DNA of 64,000 nt from Hominifimenecus microfluidus (GCA_020687485.1 JAJEQR010000007.1:1-64000), one strand, 5' to 3'. Counted from the first letter of the stretch, positions 16,364 to 25,997 are shown. Translations and numbers: made by a program. The notes: a model not told the origin generated them from the letters alone.

Positions 16364-16509
16364 ATATAAGTTCTTTGTAATCCTTTCTGAATGTTTCGTT
16401 TCTTTATAACTTTAGTTTATCATGAATACGAAACGGATTCAACCGAAATTTGTTTGCAAAATAACAAACAGACAAAAGTGTTTCCTGCGAATGGGAAAGA
16501 ATAAAACAA

Positions 16510-16562
16510 TTGTTAACTATAAATAAAACAAGGTTGACAATTGAAAGCCCTGCCGTTATAAT
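16510..16562 (+). promoter_or_regulatory. bioY promoter with BirA operator
   Basis: TTGTTAAC (16510-16517) and GTTGACAA (16533-16540) form an inverted repeat with a 15-bp spacer, the layout of Firmicute BirA (biotin repressor) sites. The second half covers the -35 TTGACA (16534-16539); TATAAT is at 16557-16562, 17 bp away. Biotin-loaded BirA should therefore block bioY transcription. Confidence 0.85.
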
Positions 16563-16609
16563 GTGGAAAGTGGAGCAAACATGCGACGGATGAAAGGAGA
16601 AACTCTTAC

Positions 16610-17170
16610 ATGAAAAAAGGAATCAGCTTATATCATATGGTGATTGTAGCGCTTATGGCGGCTCTCACCTGCGTTCTCGGACCGCTTGCCATCCCTCTGC
16701 CGTTCTCACCGGTTCCGATCTCACTGACACAGATCCCGATCTTTCTGGCGGTATATCTTCTCGGCTGGAAATACGGAACTCTCAGCTATGTGATCTATTA
16801 TCTGCTCGGTCTGGTTGGCCTTCCGGTATTTTCTGGTGGTGCTGGAGGCATGGCGAAAGCTGCAGGACCTACCGGCGGATACCTGCTTGGATTTATTCTT
16901 ATGGCAATTGTGGCCGGATTGTTTATCGAGAAGTCGAAAGGTAAGAAGGGATATTGCGTGATTGGTATGGTACTCGGTGATGCCTGTGCATATCTGTTTG
17001 GAACTCCCTGGCTGTGTTATCAGATGAATCTGACGCTGCCGCAGGGCTTCGCTGCCGGCGTATTCCCGTATCTTCCCGGAGACGCGGTCAAGATCATTGC
17101 CTGCGCGATCATCGGCCCGGTTCTGAAGAAAGCACTGGATCACGTGATGATGGAGCATGGTCAGATCTAG
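16610..17170 (+). CDS. bioY: Biotin ECF transporter substrate-binding protein BioY
   Basis: 186-residue S-component of the biotin energy-coupling factor transporter. Six hydrophobic segments; signatures PFSPVPISLTQIPIFLA near the N-terminus, FSGGAGG in the middle and YLPGDAVKI near the C-terminus. No EcfA/EcfT genes adjoin it, so it would share a common ECF module or act alone. A BirA operator overlaps its promoter. It stands alone on the plus strand and ends before a terminator. Confidence 0.95.
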   Translation: MKKGISLYHMVIVALMAALTCVLGPLAIPLPFSPVPISLTQIPIFLAVYLLGWKYGTLSYVIYYLLGLVGLPVFSGGAGGMAKAAGPTGGYLLGFILMAIVAGLFIEKSKGKKGYCVIGMVLGDACAYLFGTPWLCYQMNLTLPQGFAAGVFPYLPGDAVKIIACAIIGPVLKKALDHVMMEHGQI

Positions 17171-17204
17171 TGGATAAATTGCTGAATAGTTACCAATCAT
17201 GGCG

Positions 17205-17236
17205 TAAAGCCCCTGCCTTCAGGCATGGGGAGTGTC
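17205..17236. mobile_element. Possible remnant end of an IS200/IS605-type element
   Basis: The stretch holds an imperfect hairpin (CCCCTGCC, loop TTCA, GGCATGGGG with one bulged T) followed by AGTGTCAA. This resembles the subterminal hairpins of IS200/IS605 right ends as I remember them. No tnpA or tnpB is nearby, so at most a solo end remains. Confidence 0.3.
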
Positions 17237-17258
17237 AACTGTATTGTACATAAGAAAA

Positions 17259-17301
17259 CGAAAAAATGGGATTGTTTTGTGACAGGCAATCCCATTTTTC
17301 G
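17259..17301. terminator. Bidirectional terminator between bioY and lgt
   Basis: The stem pairs CGAAAAAATGGGATTG (17259-17274) with CAATCCCATTTTTCG (17287-17301), with A/T-rich flanks on both sides. It can end bioY on the plus strand and lgt on the minus strand. Confidence 0.75.
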
Positions 17302-17336
17302 TACCTAAGTTTTAATCATTAATCACTAACCACTGA

Positions 17337-18110
17337 TCACTGTTCGCTGTTCGCTGTCTCCTCTTTCCGGTGGCTGCTGATGATCATCAGAACCAGGCCG
17401 ATTGCGAAGATAAACAGTGAGATAAACTGGGAAGTGGACAGCGTGCCCACATTTCCGCGGGGATCGTCCCGCAGAAACTCGATCAGAAAGCGTCCAACAC
17501 TGTAATTCAGCAGGTAAAGGGAAGCTACCTGACCTTTCTTTGCCTTCCGGGCAAAGAGACACAGCACCAGGAAATTAATGAAATTCAGCGCACTGGAGAT
17601 CAGCTGCGTCGGGATTACAGCGGTATCACTCGGCGCGTAGGAGGAGGCACGGAATACCATTCCGTACCAGGCATCCGTTGCTCTGCCGTAGCAGCATCCG
17701 GCCAGAAAGCATCCCAGGCGTCCGAAGCCCTGTGCCAGAGCCACCGAAGGCATGGTCAGGTCAAAGTAGCGGATGAAATCCATCTTGTTGCGGCGGCAGT
17801 AGAACATGCAACACAGGATGCCAAAGATGATTCCGCCATAGACCACAAAGCCTTCCGAGGTCAGGGTCTTGAAAAATGCGCGTGGATCCTGGATAATCGT
17901 CGGGATTTCTGTAATTACGAATAGAATCTTGGCGCCGATGATTCCGCTTACAGCAGCAGTAATTCCAAGACCGAAGATCTTGGAGGAATCCAGGCCGAAT
18001 CGTCCGGCTCTCTTCTCTGCTACGCAGACTGCGAGAATAATACCGAGAGCAATCATTAGCCCGTAACCGTAAAAATGAAGATGGCCAATGGAAAAAAGAA
18101 TGGGTCTCAT
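17337..18110 (-). CDS. lgt: Prolipoprotein diacylglyceryl transferase
   Basis: Transfers diacylglycerol from phosphatidylglycerol to the lipobox cysteine, the step before LspA. 257 residues with about seven hydrophobic segments; signature GRLGCFLAGCCYGR around residue 135 and YGGIIFGIL before it. The second Cys-rich motif and Arg residues are the Lgt hallmark. Start ATG 18110; a longer frame above it has no family similarity. No coupled neighbour. Confidence 0.95.
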   Translation of the reverse strand: MRPILFSIGHLHFYGYGLMIALGIILAVCVAEKRAGRFGLDSSKIFGLGITAAVSGIIGAKILFVITEIPTIIQDPRAFFKTLTSEGFVVYGGIIFGILCCMFYCRRNKMDFIRYFDLTMPSVALAQGFGRLGCFLAGCCYGRATDAWYGMVFRASSYAPSDTAVIPTQLISSALNFINFLVLCLFARKAKKGQVASLYLLNYSVGRFLIEFLRDDPRGNVGTLSTSQFISLFIFAIGLVLMIISSHRKEETANSEQ

Positions 18111-18183
18111 ATCGTATCACTTTCCTTTTCTATAATAACTTTTCTATAATAAGTCGTATTATAGCGTATTTTTGTGATTCTGT

Positions 18184-20016
18184 CTATGCCGTCTGTTCAA
18201 ATTGCGAATTATAAAGATTGGCATAAAATCCACCTTTCGCCAGAAGTTCTTCATGGTTGCCCTGCTCGATGATATCGCCGTCCTTCATAACCAGGATGAT
18301 ATCCGCGTCGCGAATGGTCGAGAGACGGTGCGCGATGACGAAGCTTGTGCGTCCCTTCATCAGGTTATCCATCGCACTCTGGATCAGCTGTTCTGTACGG
18401 GTATCGACAGAACTGGTCGCTTCATCCAAGATGAGGATGCGGTTATCGGCAAGGATAGCGCGGGCAATTGTGATCAGCTGCTTCTGTCCCTGAGAGACGT
18501 TGCTGGCTTCCTCATTCAGTTCCATCTGATAGCCGCCGGGTAGAGTCTGAATAAAGCGATGTGCGTGTGCGGCCTTGGCTGCGGCGATGACTTCCTCATC
18601 GGTAGCATCCAGGCGCCCATAGCGGATGTTCTCCATGATCGTGCCCTTAAAGAGCCAGGTGTCCTGAAGAACCATGCCGAAGGCTTCCCGCAGCGGTGAA
18701 CGCTGGAATTCGCGGACATCGTGTCCATCCACGCGGATACTGCCGCTATTCACATCATAGAAACGCATCAGCAGCTTGATGATGGTTGTTTTACCGGCGC
18801 CGGTAGGGCCTACGATGGCAACCTTCTGTCCAGGCTGTACATGAGCGGTAAAATCATTGATGATGATTTTGTCCGGCTGATAGCCGAATCTTACATGCTC
18901 GAAGTCCACAAAGCCTTTCAGATCTTCGGCAGCAACCGGAATGGAATCACCCTGCTCTTCTTCCTCCTCTTCCAGAAATTCAAAGACGCGCTCAGCAGCG
19001 GCCGCCATGGACTGGAACATATTGGAAACCTGCGCCAGCTGCGTGATTGGTTGCGTAAACTGCTTGACATACTGGATAAAGGACTGAATATCTCCGACCT
19101 GAATCGTTCCGGCGGAGGCCAGGAAGCCTCCCAGAATAGCAACAGCAACGTAACCGAGATTTCCAACGAAGGTCATCAGTGGCTGCATCAGTCCGGAGAG
19201 AAACTGAGATTTCCAGGCGGAATTGTACAGCTGATCGTTCACTTCGTTAAATTCGCGTATGGCTCTCTCCTCCCGGTTGAAGGCAGCCACGACATTATGT
19301 CCGGAGAACATTTCTTCAACCTGTCCGTTTACCTTTCCCAGATATTCCTGTTGACTCTGGAAGAATTTCTGAGAGCGCTTAATGATATTACCGACAAGGA
19401 ATGTCGAGAGCGGCAATATCAGAAGAGCGATCAATGTCATCAGTGGGCTGATGGACAGCATCATGACCAGAACACCGATAATGGTTGTTACGGATGTGAT
19501 CAGCTGAGTTACACACTGATTCATACTCTGACCAAGCGTATCAACGTCGTTAGTCACGCGTGAGAGCACTTCCCCATAAGTGCGGCTCTCAAAGTAGCCT
19601 AAGGGCATGCGGTTGATCTTCTCGGAGAGTTCTTTTCTCATGCGGAAGGTCACCTTCTGCGTGATTCCGGACATCAAGTAACTCTGAAGGAAACCAAGGA
19701 AGGCGCTCAGCGCATAAAGGCCAAGCAGAAACAGCAGGATGCGGCCAATTCGTGTAAAATCAATGCTTCCGGTACCTGCGATCTTCGCAGCAAGTCCCTG
19801 GAAGACTTCCGTGGTGGCTTTTCCAAGAATTTTAGGGCCGATGACGTTAAATATGGTACTTCCGATTGCGAAAATCATAACCAGAGGAACTGCGAATTTA
19901 TAGCTGCCGATATAACGGATCATCTTTCCCATAGACTTCTTGAAATTCTTTGGCTTCTCTCCCGCCTGCATACGGTTTTTGTGCATAGGGCGGCGATTTA
20001 TGGATGGATTACTCAT
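18184..20016 (-). CDS. ABC exporter half, canonical ATPase site
   Basis: 610-residue fused membrane/ATPase protein of the multidrug-type B family. Six membrane helices (about 40-350), then an ATPase domain with Walker A GPTGAGKTT, signature NVSQGQKQL and Walker B ILILDEATSSVD, all canonical. ATG 20016 follows GGAGGAAG and overlaps the stop of the partner gene by 8 nt; the open frame extends further upstream inside that partner but is not coding. With the gene at 20009-22132 it should form a heterodimeric exporter like BmrCD. Substrate unknown; control by the MarR gene suggests export of a toxic or signalling compound. Confidence 0.92.
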   Translation of the reverse strand: MSNPSINRRPMHKNRMQAGEKPKNFKKSMGKMIRYIGSYKFAVPLVMIFAIGSTIFNVIGPKILGKATTEVFQGLAAKIAGTGSIDFTRIGRILLFLLGLYALSAFLGFLQSYLMSGITQKVTFRMRKELSEKINRMPLGYFESRTYGEVLSRVTNDVDTLGQSMNQCVTQLITSVTTIIGVLVMMLSISPLMTLIALLILPLSTFLVGNIIKRSQKFFQSQQEYLGKVNGQVEEMFSGHNVVAAFNREERAIREFNEVNDQLYNSAWKSQFLSGLMQPLMTFVGNLGYVAVAILGGFLASAGTIQVGDIQSFIQYVKQFTQPITQLAQVSNMFQSMAAAAERVFEFLEEEEEEQGDSIPVAAEDLKGFVDFEHVRFGYQPDKIIINDFTAHVQPGQKVAIVGPTGAGKTTIIKLLMRFYDVNSGSIRVDGHDVREFQRSPLREAFGMVLQDTWLFKGTIMENIRYGRLDATDEEVIAAAKAAHAHRFIQTLPGGYQMELNEEASNVSQGQKQLITIARAILADNRILILDEATSSVDTRTEQLIQSAMDNLMKGRTSFVIAHRLSTIRDADIILVMKDGDIIEQGNHEELLAKGGFYANLYNSQFEQTA

Positions 20017-22132
20017 GAGCTTCCTCCTTTCCGGATGACGCTGCAAGCTCGGCTGCAGAAAGCTGACTTTCCGCAATCTCGCGGTAAGCGTCACAAGACT
20101 GTAATAATTCTTCGTGTGTTCCCATGCCGGCGATTCGGCCATCGTCGAGTACCAGAATCTGGTCGGCATGCAGGATCGTGCTGATTCGCTGTGCGACAAT
20201 GATCTGTGTCCGGCCTCCGGCTGCTTTCTGCAGCTCTTTCCGGAGCGTCAGATCTGTCTTGTAATCCAGCGCGGAGAAACTGTCGTCAAAAAGATAGACC
20301 GCAGGATCTTTGGCAATGGCACGCGCAATCGAGAGACGCTGCTTCTGTCCGCCGGATACATTGCTTCCTCCCTGGGCGATCCAGGAAGTGTAACCTTCCG
20401 GTTTTTCATTGATAAATTCCGAAGCCTGCGCGATTTCGGCTGCCTGCTGTACCGTGAAATCTGCGGCTTCTGGCTTACCGTAGCGGATATTATCGGCTAT
20501 AGAACCGGAGAAAAGAATCGCCTTTTGCGGAACGAAGCCGATCTGTTCACGCAAATCATGCAGCGACAAATCGCGGATATCTGTCCCGTCCAGCGTGATC
20601 CGGCCGCCGGTTACATCGTAGAGACGGGGAATTAGGTTGATCAGAGAGGATTTTCCGCTTCCGGTACTGCCAATGATTGCAGTGGTCTGACCGGGACAGG
20701 CCGTGAAGGAAATATCATGAAGAACATCCTCCTCAGCATTCGGATAGCGGAAATTCACATGCTCGAAGCAGAGAATGCCTTTTGTCACCGATAGTGTCTC
20801 CGGATTCTCCGGGTTACGGATGCAGGAGCTGGTATCCAGAACCTCCTGAATACGGTCTGCGGAGACAATGGCGCGGGGCAGCATGATCGAGAGCATGGTA
20901 AGCATCAGGAAAGCCATTACAATCTGCATTGTATAAGTGATAAATGCCATCATATCTCCGACCTGCAGGCTGCCGAGGTCAATCTGATGAGAGCCGACCC
21001 AGATGATCAGGACCGTAATGCCATTCATTACAAGCATCATGGAGGGCATCATAAATGCCATCACGCGGTTGACGAACAGCTGATTCTTCATCAGATTCAT
21101 ATTGGCTTCCTGGAAGCGTTCCTCCTCATGACGTTCACGGCTGAATGCGCGGATGACGGGAATACCGGTCAGAATCTCACGGGTTACCAGGTTCAGGCGA
21201 TCGATCAGTACTGGCATCTTCTTGAATCGCGGCATGGCAACAGAGACGAGAACACCGACCAGGCCGAGGATGATAAGAACGGCGAGCGCAATGACCCAGG
21301 ACATGGAAGTGTTTGTCGATGCGACGCGAATGACGCCTCCGATACCGATGATCGGTGCATAAAGCACCATACGGAGCATGAGAATCGTTACCATCTGAAT
21401 CTGCTGGATATCGTTCGTACAGCGTGTGATCAGGGATGCTGTAGAAAACTTGTCCATCTCGGAGCTGGAGAAGGACAGTACTCGTCCGAATACCTGCCTG
21501 CGGAGGTTGCGGCTGATTCCGGCACCGATACGGGAAGCCAGAAAACCGGCGGAGATTGCGGCTGCCAGCATCAGGAAGGACAACGCGATCATACGGATAC
21601 CGATACTCCAAAGGTAGTGACTCTGCATCGCGCCAAGGTTGATGCCGCAGGCTTCATACTCTGTCTTCAGCCAGGAGATCGCCGTCTGCTCAGCCATGGA
21701 ATCACCAAGAGCCTGTACCTGTTCCTCAATCATCGGGCGGGCAGCCTGCGCCATCTCCGGCGTCAGGGAAGCTGCTTTGTCTCCGGAGGCAGATACCGCC
21801 AGAATCGGAGCCAGGAAGATATTATCGGATTCGTCGATGCCCTTCTCGCCTTCCTTTGTGAGGCAGAGAATTCCGCCTTCTTTTTCTTCATAGCGGCTGT
21901 TAATCAGGGATACTTCATCTTCTGTCATGAAGAGCTGCAGCAGATCCATGGAGTCTGTCCGGATCTCTTCCGGCGTGATATGCTCTATGCCGGAATTCTG
22001 AATTCCGACATCCACGATCTTCGAGGTGTAATTCGGCAGCGACAGGTCACAGAATGCCTGTACGGCCAGAAGTAAAATGACCAGGGCAATATTCTTTCCA
22101 TAGCCTCTGGCGAATCGAACCAGTTTCTTCAT
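20009..22132 (-). CDS. ABC exporter half, degenerate ATPase site
   Basis: 707 residues. The loop between membrane helices 1 and 2 is enlarged to about 120 residues outside the cell (about 30-150), a feature seen in BmrD-like subunits. The ATPase domain has Walker A GSTGSGKSS and signature NVSGGQKQR, but Walker B reads YLFDDSFSALD: the catalytic Glu is Asp. Such one-sided degeneracy is typical of heterodimeric exporters in which one ATP site is slow. It overlaps the MarR gene by 4 nt upstream and its partner by 8 nt downstream. Confidence 0.92.
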   Translation of the reverse strand: MKKLVRFARGYGKNIALVILLLAVQAFCDLSLPNYTSKIVDVGIQNSGIEHITPEEIRTDSMDLLQLFMTEDEVSLINSRYEEKEGGILCLTKEGEKGIDESDNIFLAPILAVSASGDKAASLTPEMAQAARPMIEEQVQALGDSMAEQTAISWLKTEYEACGINLGAMQSHYLWSIGIRMIALSFLMLAAAISAGFLASRIGAGISRNLRRQVFGRVLSFSSSEMDKFSTASLITRCTNDIQQIQMVTILMLRMVLYAPIIGIGGVIRVASTNTSMSWVIALAVLIILGLVGVLVSVAMPRFKKMPVLIDRLNLVTREILTGIPVIRAFSRERHEEERFQEANMNLMKNQLFVNRVMAFMMPSMMLVMNGITVLIIWVGSHQIDLGSLQVGDMMAFITYTMQIVMAFLMLTMLSIMLPRAIVSADRIQEVLDTSSCIRNPENPETLSVTKGILCFEHVNFRYPNAEEDVLHDISFTACPGQTTAIIGSTGSGKSSLINLIPRLYDVTGGRITLDGTDIRDLSLHDLREQIGFVPQKAILFSGSIADNIRYGKPEAADFTVQQAAEIAQASEFINEKPEGYTSWIAQGGSNVSGGQKQRLSIARAIAKDPAVYLFDDSFSALDYKTDLTLRKELQKAAGGRTQIIVAQRISTILHADQILVLDDGRIAGMGTHEELLQSCDAYREIAESQLSAAELAASSGKEEAHE

Positions 22133-22659
22133 TCTATCTCCTCCTTATCCGGATGTTCGGATTCCAACATGTGATCGATAATATCAAAAACATGATTCAG
22201 CAGATTCATCAACGTACGGGAATCTTCCTCTCCCAGCTGCTGTACGATCTCCATGGTCATGGATGACATATGGCGAATCGTAGTTTCAATCAGCTCCTGA
22301 CCGTATTCTGTCAGCCCCAGGGAGATCATACGCCGGTCAGAGGTTCCAGGAATACGCACGATATAGCCTTTCTCTTCCAAACGCCGGATCATCTTGGAGA
22401 CTGCCGGTACGGAGATATTCAGCTGAGTTGCCAGCTCTGAGACATTCAGTCCGGATGCCATTACAGCGTTTTCAGAGAGCGGATCACCGAAACGATCCCG
22501 GTGGATGGACATCAGCGTGAAGAATTCTGCTTTGGATACGTCCTCATGAAGCAGAATCTTCTTATTGATCGAACCGATACGCTTCATAATGTGGATCATA
22601 CCTTCAAAATGCTCTTTCTCTTTCGCAGTCAGGAGATGTTTTCCTTCACAGGTTATCAA
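22129..22659 (-). CDS. MarR-family transcriptional regulator
   Basis: 176-residue winged-helix regulator. The wing-helix region includes LNVSELATQLNISVPAVSKMIRRLEEKGYIVR, with the DxRxxxLxLT signature as SDRRMISLGLTEYG. The start is the TTG at 22659 with AAAGGAGG eight bases upstream. First gene of a three-gene operon with the ABC exporter; a palindrome just after its promoter is the likely operator, so it probably represses the operon until a ligand binds. Confidence 0.92.
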   Translation of the reverse strand: MITCEGKHLLTAKEKEHFEGMIHIMKRIGSINKKILLHEDVSKAEFFTLMSIHRDRFGDPLSENAVMASGLNVSELATQLNISVPAVSKMIRRLEEKGYIVRIPGTSDRRMISLGLTEYGQELIETTIRHMSSMTMEIVQQLGEEDSRTLMNLLNHVFDIIDHMLESEHPDKEEIE

Positions 22660-22694
22660 AATAGTTCCTCCTTTTGGTAATTAACAAAGTTAAT

Positions 22695-22747
22695 AGTTGA
22701 CATGGTTAACTGATATGATATTATACATAGCGTAAAAGATTTGTCAA
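22695..22747 (-). promoter_or_regulatory. Promoter and palindromic operator of the MarR-ABC operon
   Basis: On the minus strand TTGACA (22742-22747) and TATAAT (22720-22725) are 16 bp apart. Immediately downstream, 22695-22711 is a near-perfect palindrome with arms AGTTAAC and GTCAACT around CAT, well placed to block RNA polymerase when bound by the MarR protein. Confidence 0.65.
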
Positions 22748-22761
22748 GGGTGTAATAAAAA

Positions 22762-22803
22762 ACAACATCCAGGGCTGAGGATTAAGCCATCCCTGGATGC
22801 TGT
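22762..22803 (-). terminator. Terminator of thiN
   Basis: A 13-bp stem (22791-22803 with 22762-22774, one wobble) followed on the minus strand by a T-rich run. It lies 41 bp after the thiN stop and just before the MarR promoter. Confidence 0.75.
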
Positions 22804-22843
22804 TCTGGATCGGAATCGTTATCGATGATATTCTGTATGTTGT

Positions 22844-23461
22844 TCAGAATTTCTTCTCTGTAATAATAAGGAGTGTTCCGTCTCTTACTTCAATTTCTGA
22901 AACTTCTCCGAGAAATTCATTACTGGCGCCAAGCGGAAAAACATTCGTAAGCACCGCGTCTTCTAGCAAATATTTCAGGCCGCGAAGGGAAACTCCTTCT
23001 GAGCGATCCGACAGACTGAAGACGGAAATATAGCCCTCTTCTTCTTTCTCAAAGGAGATTTTTGAGTTATGGATCACGAAGATGCGGCTGTTTGTTCCCA
23101 TAAGGACAGCTTCACAGCCTTCGGATGCCAGCTCTGCCAGCAGCTGTATATTCGCCATGGTATGCGAGAGACGTCCCCCGGTTCCGCCGAAAATCACGAA
23201 GTGTTTATACCCGAGCGCCATGCCCTCTTTTACCGCGATGTGCATATCTGTAAAATCCTTCTCCGGGCGGAAGCTGCGGACATTTGGGTGATCCGGACGG
23301 TAGCCGAGAGAGTCGAAATCTCCCACTACAAGATCTGGCTGGATGCCTCGTTCTTTGCACAGGCGATAACCGCCGTCTCCGGCAATGATATAATCTCCTT
23401 CTGAGGCGGCAACGGTGCCGCTTCCGAAATCACCGGCACCTATAATATAACAGATTCCCAT
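22844..23461 (-). CDS. thiN: Thiamine pyrophosphokinase
   Basis: Makes thiamine diphosphate from thiamine and ATP. 205 residues with the family motifs AGDGGYRLCKE, VGDFDSLG, KDFTDMH and GGRLSHTMANI. Length is typical. The gene starts 12 nt after the lipoprotein gene, so they may be cotranscribed. In many Firmicutes thiN follows rsgA-rpe; that context is not seen here. Confidence 0.93.
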   Translation of the reverse strand: MGICYIIGAGDFGSGTVAASEGDYIIAGDGGYRLCKERGIQPDLVVGDFDSLGYRPDHPNVRSFRPEKDFTDMHIAVKEGMALGYKHFVIFGGTGGRLSHTMANIQLLAELASEGCEAVLMGTNSRIFVIHNSKISFEKEEEGYISVFSLSDRSEGVSLRGLKYLLEDAVLTNVFPLGASNEFLGEVSEIEVRDGTLLIITEKKF

Positions 23462-23473
23462 AAAAGTTCTCCT

Positions 23474-25066
23474 TTACTGACGTACGCTTGAAGACACGGT
23501 TTGCACGGACCAGCCAGCGGTATTCTGCGAAGCCGTGCACAAGAACTGGTACTCTGCCAGAAGCCTGGATTCTCCCGGCGTATCTCCGTCAGATTCAGAC
23601 GGCTGCAGATAGCTGACGGATGCCTGTAACGTGTCGCCGGCGATGGTGGCGTTTCCAATCCGGATTGTGTTCTCGCTCATATCTGAAAGAGACATCAGAT
23701 AGGAACCGTCCTCCTGAATGCTAACAGATGAGAAATCATCCGGGAGAGAAAGAGAGACTCCGCTGCCGAAGCAGCGATCCGCCATCTCTTCCATTGCTGC
23801 GGCAGAAACCGTGACGAAGCCTTCCTTTTCATAAGACACTCCTTCGAAGAAATAGCCGTAATTGCAGCTGAGCCGGTAGAGTGTCTCCCAGATAAACTGA
23901 GGATTCGAGGCATCATAGGACAGATCGCTTTCGCTTTCTGCGCGAATGATACTGTCAAATACAGGGTAGAGCTGATCCAGCGAATTGGAAAGCTTTGCTT
24001 CATCAGAGAGCTCATCGGAGGTCTGTGTATCCGTATGATAAATCCAGGTCTGATCCTGTGCGTTTGTCAGCGCTATCGTATGAGGGTCTTCACCCCAGTT
24101 CCAGAATGTTACCGTGCGGAACTCGTTGAACTGCGGCTCCAGCAGGTTCGGAGTTGCGAAAGAAGCATCGCCCTGTGCGTTCCAGAGCTTGGTTGTCGAA
24201 TCCGAAAGATATCCGAGCAGGTCATCGATTACCATTCCGAAGCCCATGAGTCCGCGCCCGTTGGTTGCCATCGCATCGTAGAACGGATCGAAATAATAAA
24301 AGGTTCCGTCAACGGAAGCGCAGGCAAGAACTTCCGGGTACTCATCCGCGGAAGCGATCACCGGGTAGGCTTCCATATTCAGCAGATGCAGACAGAATAC
24401 GAAGATCTCGGCATACTGACTGCTCTGAGAGTCTCCGGATTCGATGGCGTCCAGTACACTGGGAACCTCGTTGATATCGCCGAAGTAGGTCGCGTTCGCC
24501 TTGATATCCGAGACGGCCTGATACAGCGCCAGAAGGCGTTCCAGCTCGTTATCCTCCGGGGAAACATTCTTATTTACAAGTTCAAGGAAAAAGTCATCGA
24601 GCACTTTTTTCTTATCGGCCTGATCATTCTCATTATAACGGAAGGTCAATGTGATCTTCCCATGGTCGGCAACAGCGGTCTCCGCGAAGACTCCATAAGG
24701 GCCGGCCTGCATATGGGCAATCATGCTCTCCGCATAATCGGCGTTCACCGTAACTTCCGGCGTGCGGTTCATGACCGCCTGCATCAGCGCCTGATAATCG
24801 GCATAGGCATTGCCGAGATATGACTTATAGGAAGGCTCACAGGCTGCCGGGTCGATCGCGTCCAGAATCTGGCCATCGATCTGACGGTAAATGCGATCTT
24901 CTGAGGGTTCGGCGGCTTCTGCGGTTGTGGACGGTTTTGTGGCTGCAGTTTCTGGGGAAGAAGGTGCAGTGCTTTCAGAAGTCCTGGGACTGCAGGCTGT
25001 CAGTGAGAACGCGAGCGTTGCGGCGAGAATACCGGCGGCAAGTTTCTTTATTTTCAGAAGTTTCAT
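23474..25066 (-). CDS. Lipoprotein with a degenerate transglutaminase-like domain
   Basis: 530 residues. Signal peptide with lipobox LTAC (Cys25), then a Ser/Thr/Ala-rich linker to about residue 55. Residues about 215-275 (SQYAEIFVFCLHLLN ... FYYFDPFYDAM) align by pattern to the transglutaminase-like fold, but the catalytic Cys position is Ser/Gln and the His before the DP motif is missing, so it should be inactive. The remainder is unfamiliar. AAAGGAG precedes the ATG. Probably a surface-anchored binding protein; substrate unknown. Confidence 0.75.
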   Translation of the reverse strand: MKLLKIKKLAAGILAATLAFSLTACSPRTSESTAPSSPETAATKPSTTAEAAEPSEDRIYRQIDGQILDAIDPAACEPSYKSYLGNAYADYQALMQAVMNRTPEVTVNADYAESMIAHMQAGPYGVFAETAVADHGKITLTFRYNENDQADKKKVLDDFFLELVNKNVSPEDNELERLLALYQAVSDIKANATYFGDINEVPSVLDAIESGDSQSSQYAEIFVFCLHLLNMEAYPVIASADEYPEVLACASVDGTFYYFDPFYDAMATNGRGLMGFGMVIDDLLGYLSDSTTKLWNAQGDASFATPNLLEPQFNEFRTVTFWNWGEDPHTIALTNAQDQTWIYHTDTQTSDELSDEAKLSNSLDQLYPVFDSIIRAESESDLSYDASNPQFIWETLYRLSCNYGYFFEGVSYEKEGFVTVSAAAMEEMADRCFGSGVSLSLPDDFSSVSIQEDGSYLMSLSDMSENTIRIGNATIAGDTLQASVSYLQPSESDGDTPGESRLLAEYQFLCTASQNTAGWSVQTVSSSVRQ

Positions 25067-25135
25067 TAATTTCCATCTCCTTTAGTTTCAATGGTAAATG
25101 AGACAGGATATCGGAATTGCATCCTGGCACCCTTA

Positions 25136-25164
25136 ATAATACCGAAAAAACGAAGTTTCGTCAA
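25136..25164 (-). promoter_or_regulatory. Promoter of the lipoprotein-thiN unit
   Basis: On the minus strand TTGACG (25159-25164) and TATTAT (25136-25141) are 17 bp apart, about 70 bp before the lipoprotein start. Confidence 0.55.
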
Positions 25165-25260
25165 TGAACTTTCTGAAATGTTAAGGGAACCTTTCAATTT
25201 TTAAGCAAATCTTCCAAATCTAAACAAAGTATAAATTGCAATTAAAATTATATAATTCTA

Positions 25261-25288
25261 TTGACAAGTTATGAAACTGTGCTATAAT
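25261..25288 (+). promoter_or_regulatory. Promoter of the RHH-clpB operon
   Basis: TTGACA (25261-25266) and TATAAT (25283-25288) are 16 bp apart. I see no CIRCE element and no CtsR-type heptad repeat near it, so control of clpB here may differ from the HrcA/CtsR systems. Confidence 0.7.
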
Positions 25289-25322
25289 GTTTTACAGATC
25301 AAAGAGAAAGGGGATGATCCAG

Positions 25323-25997
25323 ATGGGAAAAAGCGTTTACAGCCTTGTACTGATGGACGAGGTCGTGGATGCCATTGACCAGATGGCCTACCGGAACAAT
25401 ACCAGCCGCTCCAATCTGATCAATCAGATCCTGGCGGAGCATGTATCCCTGGCCACACCGGAGAAGCGCATGAAGGATGTATTTACTTCTCTGGAGCAGT
25501 TCATGGATGAGCAGTTTCAGATTCAGTTCATGCCGTCGGACTCCATGCTAAGCATCCGCAGTCCTCTCCGTTATAAATACAAGCCGACGATTCGTTACAG
25601 TGTGGAACTTTACCGAAACCCCGGGTCATATGCCGGGCGGCTGAAAGTACAGTTCCGTACACAGAATCTGCAGCTGATTCGCCTGCTTCAGAGCTTCTTC
25701 GAGTTCTGGATCTCTTCTCTGGAAGGAAAGTATCTTCCGGGACGGATTCATGACTCGATCCGCTATGAACTGAACGACGGGCGCTTCAGCAGAGAGCTCC
25801 TCTTCCCTCCGGAAGAACAGAAACTGACCAGCGAGGAATTCGGCAACAGCATCGCTGAATATATTCAGCTGTTGGATAGCATGATAAAGGAATACTTTGC
25901 CGGGCTGGATGATCTGGAAGCCGCCGCAGGGCGTATGGAGAAAGAATATATCGCTTATTTGAATGAAATAGAGAAACGAGGAGGTGTTTATTTATGA
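25323..25997 (+). CDS. Ribbon-helix-helix domain protein upstream of clpB
   Basis: 224 residues. The N-terminal 45 residues ([20 protein letters not shown], then [13 protein letters not shown]) look like a CopG/Arc-type ribbon-helix-helix with the SRSNLIN helix. The rest (about 60-224) is an unfamiliar alpha/beta region ending in a coiled-coil-like helix. ATG 25323 has AAAGGGG at a suitable distance; an ATG three codons earlier is too close to it. The stop overlaps the clpB start by 4 nt, so expression is coupled. It may be a regulator of the operon or a ClpB-associated factor; I do not recognise a named family. Confidence 0.7.
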   Translation: MGKSVYSLVLMDEVVDAIDQMAYRNNTSRSNLINQILAEHVSLATPEKRMKDVFTSLEQFMDEQFQIQFMPSDSMLSIRSPLRYKYKPTIRYSVELYRNPGSYAGRLKVQFRTQNLQLIRLLQSFFEFWISSLEGKYLPGRIHDSIRYELNDGRFSRELLFPPEEQKLTSEEFGNSIAEYIQLLDSMIKEYFAGLDDLEAAAGRMEKEYIAYLNEIEKRGGVYL

